A stretch of 26,569 nt of DNA from the IMG/VR virus record IMGVR_UViG_3300025112_000154, positions 1 through 26,569 of that record. The stretch is one strand, 5' to 3'. The stretch comes from a virus. Shown here piece after piece: positions 5,425 through 11,873 of the stretch. The notes below the pieces were generated by a model. That model was not told where the DNA came from. It did no database searches and saw nothing but the letters and a program-made list of their open reading frames with translations. The stretch's first letter is position 1. Every line of letters starts with the position of its first letter. The position numbers and the translations under genes are program-made.

Positions 5425-5729
5425 ATTGGAAACAAAGAATTTATGAGAGTTTAACAGAGGCACAATTCGGTCCTCGCAAACCAAAGGGTAAAAGATCTGG
5501 TACGCAAGCTAAGACGGCTGGGACTCGTAATGTAGCAAAAAAAGCTGCTATGACGCATCCAAGTAAGAGAACTCCTGCACAGCAAAAAGCTTATGAGAAA
5601 GCAAGAAAGAAGTATCAAACAACGGGTGAGACTCCATTTAGGTCTGGGAGAGCCTGGAGACAAGAGCAAAACATTAAGCAAGCAGGATTAGGTGATGCTC
5701 CAAGTAAAAGAAAACGAGGAAAAAAATAG
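5421..5729 (+). CDS. Basic internal head protein, leader type
   Basis: 102 residues. The leader MNWKQRIYESLTEAQ combines MxW as in the gene before with R-I-Y as in the MNSY group, linking the two leader types; L-T-E lies at 11-13. The body is lysine-rich (KPKGKRSGTQAKTAGTRNVA, AYEKARKKYQTTGETPFRSG) and ends KRKRGKK. It is translated by ATGA coupling to the preceding gene. Predicted capsid cargo. Confidence 0.74.
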   Translation: MNWKQRIYESLTEAQFGPRKPKGKRSGTQAKTAGTRNVAKKAAMTHPSKRTPAQQKAYEKARKKYQTTGETPFRSGRAWRQEQNIKQAGLGDAPSKRKRGKK

Positions 5730-5768
5730 TTTAGTATATCGGGCGGGGTAGCTAATTAGGAGTTAATT

Positions 5769-6152
5769 ATGACTGATAAACCCATTATAAATAAGCAAGG
5801 TTACATTGATGTTAAGTCTGCTGTAAAGCTTAAACAGACTGAAGCTAAAGCTGATGAGAGAATGAAAGGTGCGGAGAGCAAAGCTCGTATGCAAGAGTTA
5901 ATATTTAAAGAGTCAGCAAAAGAAAGTGCGTCGAAACACTTAGCTAGATTTGCAGGTTTGTACCTACTTATCTTAGTTCTTGCCTTCATTTTTAGTATAA
6001 AGTTTATTCCCGAAACTAGTATTGCAGTAGTTGCAGGTTTAATCACGCTTGTTGTGACTAATTTATCGACTATTCTTAAGGGAATTGTTGAGAATGGAAG
6101 TACACCAGAAGGAGAAGATAAAACTCCTTCGCAAAATCAATTTAAACATTAG
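5769..6152 (+). CDS. Two-helix membrane protein, holin-like
   Basis: 127 residues. The first 55 are a charged helix with coiled-coil character (KLKQTEAKADERMKGAESKA). Then come two hydrophobic helices, about 60-76 (LYLLILVLAFIFSIKFI) and 80-103 (TSIAVVAGLITLVVTNLSTI), separated by a short P-E-T turn, and a polar tail. The hairpin topology and size match phage holins and similar pore or anchor proteins, but sequence alone does not separate these. A good AGGAG site lies 8 nt before the ATG. It sits between internal-protein genes and does not carry their leader. Confidence 0.65.
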   Translation: MTDKPIINKQGYIDVKSAVKLKQTEAKADERMKGAESKARMQELIFKESAKESASKHLARFAGLYLLILVLAFIFSIKFIPETSIAVVAGLITLVVTNLSTILKGIVENGSTPEGEDKTPSQNQFKH

Positions 6153-6160
6153 GAGAAATT

Positions 6161-6406
6161 ATGAGTTGGAAAGATAAGTTATTTAATTCTTTTTTAGAAG
6201 AAGAAGAAAAAAGAAAAAGAGGCTATAGATACTCTTCTGGAGCAGGTGATCCTACAGTAGGTCAGCAGTCTAAACCTTCAAGAGGAAGAGGAGTAAAAGA
6301 GATAGAAGCTTCTAAAAAGAAGGGTTCAGCACATAGAGGAAGAATGGCTGGACACATTAAAAGAATACGCAAACACTATAAAGAACATCCAGAGGATAAA
6401 CCTTAA
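6161..6406 (+). CDS. Small basic protein, leader variant
   Basis: 81 residues beginning MSWKDKLFNSFLEEEEKRKR; L-E-E at 12-14 is a possible cleavage site and the MSWK start matches the gene at 5083. The rest is Arg/Lys/Gly-rich (SKPSRGRGVKEIEASKKKGS, HRGRMAGHIKRIRKHYKEHP). AGGAG lies 7 nt upstream of the ATG. Likely a further internal protein; the leader is at the divergent end of the family. Confidence 0.64.
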   Translation: MSWKDKLFNSFLEEEEKRKRGYRYSSGAGDPTVGQQSKPSRGRGVKEIEASKKKGSAHRGRMAGHIKRIRKHYKEHPEDKP

Positions 6407-6451
6407 ACAAAATAATACCTAAAAATTTTCGCGTGGGGCTCGCTGCGCTCG

Positions 6452-6459
6452 CCTATATA
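6452..6459 (+). promoter_or_regulatory. CCTATATA promoter-like motif
   Basis: CCTATATATTTTAAAGGAC begins here, 24 nt before the ATG at 6484. The 13 bases CCTATATATTTTA are identical at 8374, the strongest pair among these sites. It precedes the two putative virion protein genes, so it is probably a strong late promoter. Confidence 0.55.
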
Positions 6460-6483
6460 TTTTAAAGGACATAGGAGTTTTAA

Positions 6484-7320
6484 ATGCCTACATTTTCACC
6501 ATCATCAGTATCATCACTGTCTTACACGGCAACAGCCTTATTACCTACCACAGCAGTAAACAGCTTTTCTAATGTTTATGACGGGGGTGATTACGGTGCT
6601 AGTGGACCTTGGATGATTGAAGAACAAGCCATGACAGTACAATATTGGCGTGTTCCTAGAATTACACCATCAGGTCTTCACCTTAACCTAAGTGATTGTT
6701 CTCAATCATTAAATGTCGCTTATACAGATTTATGGGTACAAGTTAATGCTATGTATAGTCGCACCTACACCACGGATATTTATGTTTCTGCTATACAAAC
6801 TCGCACCCAGTTGTTTGAGCTACAGTCTAACAACACTGACCAAGAAGGGGTTACATATAATGCTGATGCGCCTAACGGAACAAATCTTCCCGCTTCTGCG
6901 TTAGGTGTACGAGGATCCATCTATACTTCAAGACCTTGGTATAATAGGAGACCTTGGCTTTCTGCTACGGATAGCACTACGCACCAATTCAATGCTTCTC
7001 AGGCATATAATTTCCGTATAGCTGGACTAGGGGGGAAAACAGAAGATGAAATCTTCGGAAATGATTACGCTTGGTGGTCTCCTACTACTAACCCATTAGG
7101 GGTAGAAGGGGCACAGATGATAACTAATATGCCTGGAGGGTCTATTAACGGAAATTACGACCCAGATAATGATTATTTAAGAGGAGCATTCCTACCTCAA
7201 ATACTCGATCTTATTGGGACAAAAATAGCCGCAGGTACTTTAACGAGCTATACGGCTGAGTCAGGAAGAAGGGTTCCTGGTTACAGGAAAGACAGACATG
7301 ATTATACTAACACCCCCTAA
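6484..7320 (+). CDS. Putative virion structural protein (paralog A)
   Basis: 278 residues rich in Ser, Thr, Tyr, Trp, Asn and Gly, low in Lys, strongly beta-type and unlike its basic neighbours. It shares with the next gene a segment S-G-P-W-M-(I/V)-E-x-Q-x-M followed by Y-x-R-V-P, and further W/Y-rich matches (WYNRRPWLSATDSTT against WYYRRYWNDATDTEY), so the two are paralogs. AGGAG precedes the ATG. With an upstream promoter-like motif and a hairpin after the second gene they form a separate unit, as expected for abundant virion components such as head decoration or fibre proteins. I cannot name the family. Confidence 0.7.
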   Translation: MPTFSPSSVSSLSYTATALLPTTAVNSFSNVYDGGDYGASGPWMIEEQAMTVQYWRVPRITPSGLHLNLSDCSQSLNVAYTDLWVQVNAMYSRTYTTDIYVSAIQTRTQLFELQSNNTDQEGVTYNADAPNGTNLPASALGVRGSIYTSRPWYNRRPWLSATDSTTHQFNASQAYNFRIAGLGGKTEDEIFGNDYAWWSPTTNPLGVEGAQMITNMPGGSINGNYDPDNDYLRGAFLPQILDLIGTKIAAGTLTSYTAESGRRVPGYRKDRHDYTNTP

Positions 7321-7342
7321 TAATCACATAAGGAGATAACAT

Positions 7343-8293
7343 ATGCCACCAACAATGCCAGCATGGGGCGCACCTGGAACACCAGTCCCCACAATCCCAT
7401 ATAACCCTACGGGTTCTCAGTTTTACTCTTCATCTTCTACATCAGGCATAAACCCTGCCTCAGGTGAATCAGGTGCGTTATCAGGTCCTTGGATGGTTGA
7501 AATTCAATCAATGGATTATGATTATGTAAGGGTTCCTTTTGTAGAAATGTCTTCAACGCAATTTACTCTTTCTGATACTTCTTGGGATGGTAATGTTAAA
7601 TGGACTCACATGCAAATTAATGCTAGAGCTTTCTATCAAGTAAAGAAGACTTATGAGAACTATGCCACCTCTTCTTGGATTCAAAATCAAAGATTTGCCG
7701 TACAAGCGGTAAGTGCGGATCCTTACGGGAATACTTATGGGTCTGTTTCGGCAGGAACTTTCGGTCCAGCAGGAAAAATCGTAACTGAACAAGAGTGGTA
7801 TTATAGACGGTATTGGAACGATGCTACTGATACAGAGTACAGTAAAACGATGGATGGAGGCTATACTTTCTATGTGACGGACGCTGGGGCTGGTTGGACT
7901 TGGGGGACTTCGAACGGAGGGTTTGATTCGGCTAACGGAACTCCTCAGTATGTGGTTTGGGGTAATTATGATCGTACTTTACAATCATATGAAGAAGGAG
8001 CCCCTATGGAAGGCTGTAGAGTAACTCGACAATCAACCGATAACCAAAATGATGGTCCTGTAGTTATGGAAGGGGATTACTTCACAGGCATAGCAATGGC
8101 AGTTAATACTAAATGGGGTGGTTATAAAACCACTCAGGATACAAACCAAGATGTTGCGGTTACCACTAATTCGCTTGGTGGGTGGATTAGAGCAGAAGAA
8201 ATGATGAAGAATGCTGCTCTAGGGGATGTTATGAGCAATGACAACCGCACAGGTATCTCAGAATACAGCGAATTCCGACATGCTTGGAATTAA
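7343..8293 (+). CDS. Putative virion structural protein (paralog B)
   Basis: 316 residues; paralog of the preceding gene (S-G-P-W-M-V-E-I-Q-S-M and Y-V-R-V-P near residues 48-65; WYYRRYWNDATDTEY near 152). The N-terminal 45 residues are Pro/Gly/Ser-rich and flexible; the rest is beta-type with many Trp and Tyr and several Gly-Asn turns (GTPQYVVWGNYDRT). Start ATG 7343 has a strong AAGGAG site. The pair ends at a 13-bp hairpin. Likely exposed on the virion; whether head or tail cannot be decided from the sequence. No leader peptide or (L/I)-x-E start is present, so it is not an internal protein. Confidence 0.7.
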   Translation: MPPTMPAWGAPGTPVPTIPYNPTGSQFYSSSSTSGINPASGESGALSGPWMVEIQSMDYDYVRVPFVEMSSTQFTLSDTSWDGNVKWTHMQINARAFYQVKKTYENYATSSWIQNQRFAVQAVSADPYGNTYGSVSAGTFGPAGKIVTEQEWYYRRYWNDATDTEYSKTMDGGYTFYVTDAGAGWTWGTSNGGFDSANGTPQYVVWGNYDRTLQSYEEGAPMEGCRVTRQSTDNQNDGPVVMEGDYFTGIAMAVNTKWGGYKTTQDTNQDVAVTTNSLGGWIRAEEMMKNAALGDVMSNDNRTGISEYSEFRHAWN

Positions 8294-8332
8294 TTAAGGT
8301 CTGGTTGCAAGGATCGCTACCTTAGCACCGTT

Positions 8333-8367
8333 ATAAGCCGAAAGAGTTTTTTATTCTTTCGGCTTAT
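8333..8367 (+). terminator. Hairpin terminator after paralog pair
   Basis: Perfect 13-bp inverted repeat ATAAGCCGAAAGA (8333-8345) / TCTTTCGGCTTAT (8355-8367) with a T-rich 9-base loop, followed by TCTTTG. The downstream U-tract is weak, but position between a stop codon and the next promoter motif fits a terminator. A second small repeat TAAGGT/ACCTTA lies at about 8296-8324. Confidence 0.65.
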
Positions 8368-8373
8368 TCTTTG

Positions 8374-8381
8374 CCTATATA
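8374..8381 (+). promoter_or_regulatory. CCTATATA promoter-like motif
   Basis: CCTATATATTTTAGAGG starts here, 15 nt before an ATG at 8397. Thirteen bases identical to the site at 6452; follows directly on the hairpin at 8333-8367. Confidence 0.55.
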
Positions 8382-8396
8382 TTTTAGAGGTAAATT

Positions 8397-8483
8397 ATGT
8401 CACATTTTCGATGAGGAAAAGGAAAAAAGAAGAAGCCTGTTGGTAGACCTAAGCCTAGGCCAATTCTATGAGGTGGTCATCTC
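8397..8483 (+). other. TGA-interrupted basic micro-ORF
   Basis: ATG 8397 has a good AGAGG site and a promoter motif, but its frame reads M-S-H-F-R then TGA. The same frame continues as GKGKKKKPVGRPKPRPIL, a second TGA, then GGHL and runs in phase into the ATG at 8484. Only TGA interrupts this 29-codon stretch. Possible explanations: two G-to-A changes in former TGG codons (decayed gene start), stop readthrough, or coincidence with the real product being only the downstream gene. TGA is an ordinary stop elsewhere in the window, so general recoding is unlikely. Confidence 0.4.
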
Positions 8484-8804
8484 ATGAGTAATTTTAAAAA
8501 ACTTAGAACTATATTGGAAATTGCACAAGGAACTCGTACAATGTCGGGTGCTTCAAGGGCTTATAGAAAATCGCTCACTTCTTCTTGGAAGCAAGGAGAG
8601 AAATCAGGAGAGCTTCAACAAAAAGCGGCTGAATTGGAAAAGAGTGGAGGGGCTATAGCCAAAATCCATAGCGACACTATGCGAAAAGTAGCTAAGAGAT
8701 TAAGAAAAAAAGGTTCTACATCCCTAGATACCGCAATGCGGTTACGAAAGGCTGTACCTCAAAGCTCAAAAAGACGAAAAGAAAGGTTAAATATAGAGAG
8801 ATAA
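8484..8804 (+). CDS. Basic internal head protein, leader variant
   Basis: 106 residues starting MSNFKKLRTILEIAQGTRTM; the I-L-E at 10-12 resembles a prohead protease site, although the spacing and aromatic pattern differ from the MNSY group. The body is basic and helical (SWKQGEKSGELQQKAAELEK, MRKVAKRLRKKGSTSLDTAM) ending KRRKERLNIER. AGGTGG lies 7 nt before the ATG. An upstream frame broken by two TGA codons runs into this start. Confidence 0.66.
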   Translation: MSNFKKLRTILEIAQGTRTMSGASRAYRKSLTSSWKQGEKSGELQQKAAELEKSGGAIAKIHSDTMRKVAKRLRKKGSTSLDTAMRLRKAVPQSSKRRKERLNIER

Positions 8805-8805
8805 T

Positions 8806-9114
8806 ATGCCTAGAGTAGGAACAAAACATTTTGCTTATACTAAAAAGGGGAAAGCTGCTGCTAAAGCTGAGGCTGCAAAAAAAGGAAAGCGCATGAAGTA
8901 TGAGGATGCTTCCTATGGGCGACTTTATTCACTTTTGGTTGAGTCTGATTGGATTCAAGGGGCAGTAAACCCTAAGCATAAAGGTTATTGCACACCTATG
9001 ACCAAAGAAACCTGCACACCTCGTCGTAAAGCTTTAGCTAAGAGATTTAAAAAAGCGGCAAGACGAGAAGGTACTAAGGCTGGTGGGAAAACGGGTTGGA
9101 AAGGAAAAGTATGA
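8806..9114 (+). CDS. Basic protein with internal leader motif
   Basis: 102 residues with three parts: residues 1-30, MPRVGTKHFAYTKKGKAAAK and following, an N-terminal motif of a kind I recognise from small proteins of other phages; residues 37-46, YGRLYSLLVE, a leader-like peptide ending L-V-E but placed inside the protein; and residues 50-102, a basic segment with two Cys-Thr-Pro units (GYCTPMTKETCTPRRKALAK) that may bind metal or form a disulfide. If cut at L-V-E the C-terminal cargo would be released as in its relatives. It is coupled by ATGA to the next gene. Confidence 0.68.
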   Translation: MPRVGTKHFAYTKKGKAAAKAEAAKKGKRMKYEDASYGRLYSLLVESDWIQGAVNPKHKGYCTPMTKETCTPRRKALAKRFKKAARREGTKAGGKTGWKGKV

Positions 9115-9350
9115 ACTCCTACGATAGAATTTATACTTTGTTAAAAGAAGCTGCCAAGCGTACTGGAAAAACTAGAAAGTTCAAGAGTGGTGAGTACCAA
9201 AGTAATACTTTTTCTGCTCTTAGACCACAAGGCAAGAGAAGAACATCTACTGATACTGATGAAACAGATACAGGGAGACAGGGACCTAAACTCCCTACCA
9301 GACTACAAGCAAAATTAGGGGCTTATAAGAAGTTGAGGAAAAAGAAGTGA
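9111..9350 (+). CDS. Basic internal head protein, leader type
   Basis: 79 residues from the ATG at 9111, which overlaps the previous TGA as ATGA; an upstream TTG (9096) is rejected because the leader starts here. Leader MNSYDRIYTLLKEAAKR with L-K-E at 11-13. The body is Lys/Arg/Thr-rich with a polar acidic patch (TSTDTDETDTGRQGPK) and ends KLRKKK. Same cluster logic as the genes at 1913-4212, but 5 kb away. Confidence 0.75.
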   Translation: MNSYDRIYTLLKEAAKRTGKTRKFKSGEYQSNTFSALRPQGKRRTSTDTDETDTGRQGPKLPTRLQAKLGAYKKLRKKK

Positions 9351-9676
9351 ACTCCTACGATAGAATTTATAATATATTAGTTGAGCATCAGTTTAAGAGG
9401 GGAAAGAAGAAATCGTGGTGGGCAAAGGGGTTGCGTAGCACAACGACTTCTCCCCGTCAAAAAAGCCATCAGGAGCTTGACGCAGACATCACCAGTACTC
9501 TAGATTCACATGCACGAATAGCATCTGAGCCTGAAGCAAAAAGAGGTGAAGCGTGGAGAGGTCATATGAAAAAGGTCTCAAAGGACGCTTGGACTGATGT
9601 TGAGGAAAAGGTGAGAAGACAACAGGCAGCGGAAACTAATAAGAAATGGAAAGAGGCAAAGAAGAAGAGTACTTAG
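9347..9676 (+). CDS. Basic internal head protein, GTG start
   Basis: 109 residues; the GTG start overlaps the preceding TGA as GTGA, and the 38 bases from 9348 are identical to the start of the triple-leader gene at 2819. Leader MNSYDRIYNILVE with L-V-E at 11-13, then HQFKRGKKKSWWAKGLRSTT, a middle with acidic helix, and a lysine-rich end (NKKWKEAKKKST). Its last 41 bases overlap the convergent glycosyltransferase-like gene. Sharing of the leader at DNA level with an unrelated body points to recent leader copying. Confidence 0.74.
   Translation: MNSYDRIYNILVEHQFKRGKKKSWWAKGLRSTTTSPRQKSHQELDADITSTLDSHARIASEPEAKRGEAWRGHMKKVSKDAWTDVEEKVRRQQAAETNKKWKEAKKKST
9348..9385 (+). repeat. 38-bp leader repeat, copy 2
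   Basis: Identical to 2820-2857. Both copies encode the leader of a putative internal head protein; flanks on both sides differ, apart from the start-codon position (GTG here, ATG there). Confidence 0.9.
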
Positions 9677-10328
9677 TAATATAAGCTTCCCTGTTCTTAT
9701 GCCAGGACTCTCTCCCACTTGTGTCTCCTATGGAATAATGGCACATTTTTACTTCTACAGTCTTATTATGATATCCCTTTAGATGAGCCTGTGTAGTGTA
9801 ATATATGTCGTAGAAATCCCATTTTCCTTCGAAAATCTCAGGTTTTTCTAACTCTATATCCATTAGCACCTCTGCCCTCGCTGCTAAGAACACTCCGTCG
9901 AGGACTGCTACTTGTCTACAAGGTCCATAGACAGTCGGATAATGCCCCTGGCTCTCTTCGTAGTGGTAGATGGATCCGCTATGCTTTCCTTGTTGCCATT
10001 TATGGTGATCCCACCATATGCAAGGTCGATCAAACTCTTCTGTACCTGCGGGACCGACAAAACCTACCTCAGGATTTAAAACTTCCAATAATTCTTTTTT
10101 AAATTCTTCTGGGGTAGAGAGTATCTCTATATCATCATGACATAAAATTATAATGTCCTGTGGGTCTGGATTAATGCGCTCAAGCCCCTTTTTATAGCCA
10201 TTAAAAATAGATTCTTGATCAACTAGTAGTTTTATATCGACATTAACCCTAGATAAGTAGGAGATTAAATTTTTTAAGAGGGGCGACCCGTTCTTAGATC
10301 TCGTACATATAAGACAATAAAAATTCAT
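9636..10328 (-). CDS. Glycosyltransferase-like protein (GT-A type)
   Basis: 230 residues from the ATG at 10328 (MNFYCLICTRSKNGSPLLKN). Features of a GT-A nucleotide-sugar transferase: N-terminal beta strand with CTRSKN, I-I-I-L-C-H-D-D-I at about 59-67 (DxD-like, metal binding), a GPAGTEEF segment, DGVFLAARAEVL in the acceptor region, and WDFYDIYYTTQAHLKGY with a following H-Y-S motif. It resembles the Glyco_tranf_2_5 type. A likely role is transfer of sugar to a virion or host-surface polymer; substrate cannot be read. A longer reading to 10589 lies inside terL and is rejected. It has no Shine-Dalgarno and shares a 12-bp divergent interval with terL. Confidence 0.78.
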   Translation of the reverse strand: MNFYCLICTRSKNGSPLLKNLISYLSRVNVDIKLLVDQESIFNGYKKGLERINPDPQDIIILCHDDIEILSTPEEFKKELLEVLNPEVGFVGPAGTEEFDRPCIWWDHHKWQQGKHSGSIYHYEESQGHYPTVYGPCRQVAVLDGVFLAARAEVLMDIELEKPEIFEGKWDFYDIYYTTQAHLKGYHNKTVEVKMCHYSIGDTSGRESWHKNREAYITKYSSSLPLSISY

Positions 10329-10340
10329 ATAATATAATAG
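10328..10340. promoter_or_regulatory. Divergent leaderless promoter for terL and glycosyltransferase
   Basis: Only 12 bp separate the two opposite ATGs. Plus strand: TATAAT (10328-10333), 7 nt, ATG 10341. Minus strand: TATTAT then ATTAT and the ATG at 10328. Neither gene has a Shine-Dalgarno, so both messages are predicted leaderless. No good -35 is visible for the plus strand. Confidence 0.5.
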
Positions 10341-11873
10341 ATGAACAAGCAGCAGATTGTAGACGAATTTAACCGATGCAAAGAAGATCCTATCTACTTT
10401 GTTTCTAATTATATTAAAGTTACACATCCTGTTCGTGGTCTTGTAAAATTTAAACTTTACGGCTTCCAAAGAAGGATTATGAATGACCTGGGAGAGCACA
10501 GATTTAATATTTTGCGAAAATTCAGACAAGCAGGATGTACAACGATTGCCTCCGCTTACTCCCTTTGGATCGTACTCTTCAATAAACATAAGTCTGTTGT
10601 TATTCTCTCTAAGGGAGATGCCGAGTCCACTGAGGTTCTTGATAGGATCAAACTAATGTATGAAGAGCTTCCTTCGTACTTTCAACCAGGAATAGCAGAG
10701 GATAATAAGCATACATTAAAATTAAATACAAATTCCGTTATTAAGTCTAGACCTTCAGGTAAACAGTCAGGGCGATCACTTGCTGGATCCTTTCTTATTA
10801 TTGATGAAGCAGCCTTCATCGAAAACATTGATACGATCTGGGCTGCTGTTTATCCCATTATTTCAACGGGAGGGAGGGCTTTCGTTCTTTCTACGGTAAA
10901 TGGTATGGGAAATTGGTACGAAGAAACCTACAATGCTGCGAGGGAGGGTATAAATTCCTTTAATCCTATAGACATTGAATGGCAGCATCACCCCGAATAC
11001 AAGAGACAAGAAGGTTATGAGCCTTTATACACCGAAATGGAGGACAAAGGGCTCTTTGTGGATAAGTGGGAAGAAGTTACTCGCTCTAATATGCCTCTTA
11101 AACAGTGGCTTCAAGAGTATGAATGCGAATTTTTAGGTACAGGTGATACTTTTATCGACGGAAGTGATTTAAAGTTCTTAACAGAGAGTGTAGATGATGA
11201 TTACGATATAAAATATAACAATCGTATGCGAGTTTGGAAGGACCCTGATCCTGCTTACGAGTATGTTATAGGTGTAGATACAGCTTTAGGAAGAGATAGA
11301 GATTATTCCGCATTCCATGTTATTAATTTGTATAACGGGGAGCAGGTAGCAGAGTTTTATTCGAAAAAAACCCCTATAAACGAGTTTGCAAAGATTATTT
11401 TTGATGAAGGAAACAGGTATAATGTAGCAACAGTGCTTATTGAACGAAATACAATCGGGAACAACCTTATAGACTGGCTCTTTACCTCTCTTGAGTACGA
11501 AAATGTGTGGGTAGACGATACAGGGAATATGGGTTTTCAGATAACTGCTAGGAATAGGGAACAAGTATTGGCAGGTTTAGAGGAAGCTATTAGAACTAAT
11601 ATAATAAGGATAAATTCAGGTAGAACGGTAACAGAACTTACTACTTTTGTTATAAAGCCTGGAGGTAGAGCAGAAGCAGAACAAAACAAGCATGATGATT
11701 TAGTTATGAGTTTAGCATTATCAGTATATGGTGTCAATGAAATGATTGATAACACACCCGTTGAACATTCTAGAGTAGTTGCTCTAAAGAAAGAGCCTCT
11801 CTTGCCAACAAAAGTAAAGGTTTCTAGTTATGGTGGAATTCAAGAGGAGGATATGAAATGGCTTCTGAGCTAA
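10341..11873 (+). CDS. terL: Terminase large subunit
   Basis: 510 residues, gp17-type packaging motor. ATPase half: adenine-region KLYGFQRRI (38-46), Walker A-like RKFRQAGCTT (59-68) with the deviant form typical of T4-like phages, Walker B FLIIDEAAF (151-159) with D155 and E156, coupling motif STVNG (184-188). Nuclease half: Y-V-I-G-V-D-T-A (D313), V-L-I-E-R-N (E368) and K-H-D-D-L-V (D452/D453), the RNase H-like acidic triad that cuts concatemers. It drives DNA into the prohead through the portal encoded next; the portal ATG lies inside its last codons, with GAGGAGG just upstream. No small terminase is recognisable nearby. Confidence 0.96.
   Translation: MNKQQIVDEFNRCKEDPIYFVSNYIKVTHPVRGLVKFKLYGFQRRIMNDLGEHRFNILRKFRQAGCTTIASAYSLWIVLFNKHKSVVILSKGDAESTEVLDRIKLMYEELPSYFQPGIAEDNKHTLKLNTNSVIKSRPSGKQSGRSLAGSFLIIDEAAFIENIDTIWAAVYPIISTGGRAFVLSTVNGMGNWYEETYNAAREGINSFNPIDIEWQHHPEYKRQEGYEPLYTEMEDKGLFVDKWEEVTRSNMPLKQWLQEYECEFLGTGDTFIDGSDLKFLTESVDDDYDIKYNNRMRVWKDPDPAYEYVIGVDTALGRDRDYSAFHVINLYNGEQVAEFYSKKTPINEFAKIIFDEGNRYNVATVLIERNTIGNNLIDWLFTSLEYENVWVDDTGNMGFQITARNREQVLAGLEEAIRTNIIRINSGRTVTELTTFVIKPGGRAEAEQNKHDDLVMSLALSVYGVNEMIDNTPVEHSRVVALKKEPLLPTKVKVSSYGGIQEEDMKWLLS

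Noticed and set aside
6484-8293. Assignment of one of the paralogs as major capsid protein
   Set aside because: Both are much shorter than gp23-type capsid proteins and show no recognisable HK97-fold pattern or cleavage leader; position alone is not enough.
8397-8483. General recoding of TGA as tryptophan in this phage
   Set aside because: TGA is used as a real stop in many genes here, often in ATGA overlaps with the next start, and Trp is encoded by TGG throughout.
10329-10589. Longer N-terminus for the glycosyltransferase-like gene, up to 10589
   Set aside because: The extra residues lie antisense inside terL and do not resemble a transferase; the protein pattern starts at the ATG at 10328.
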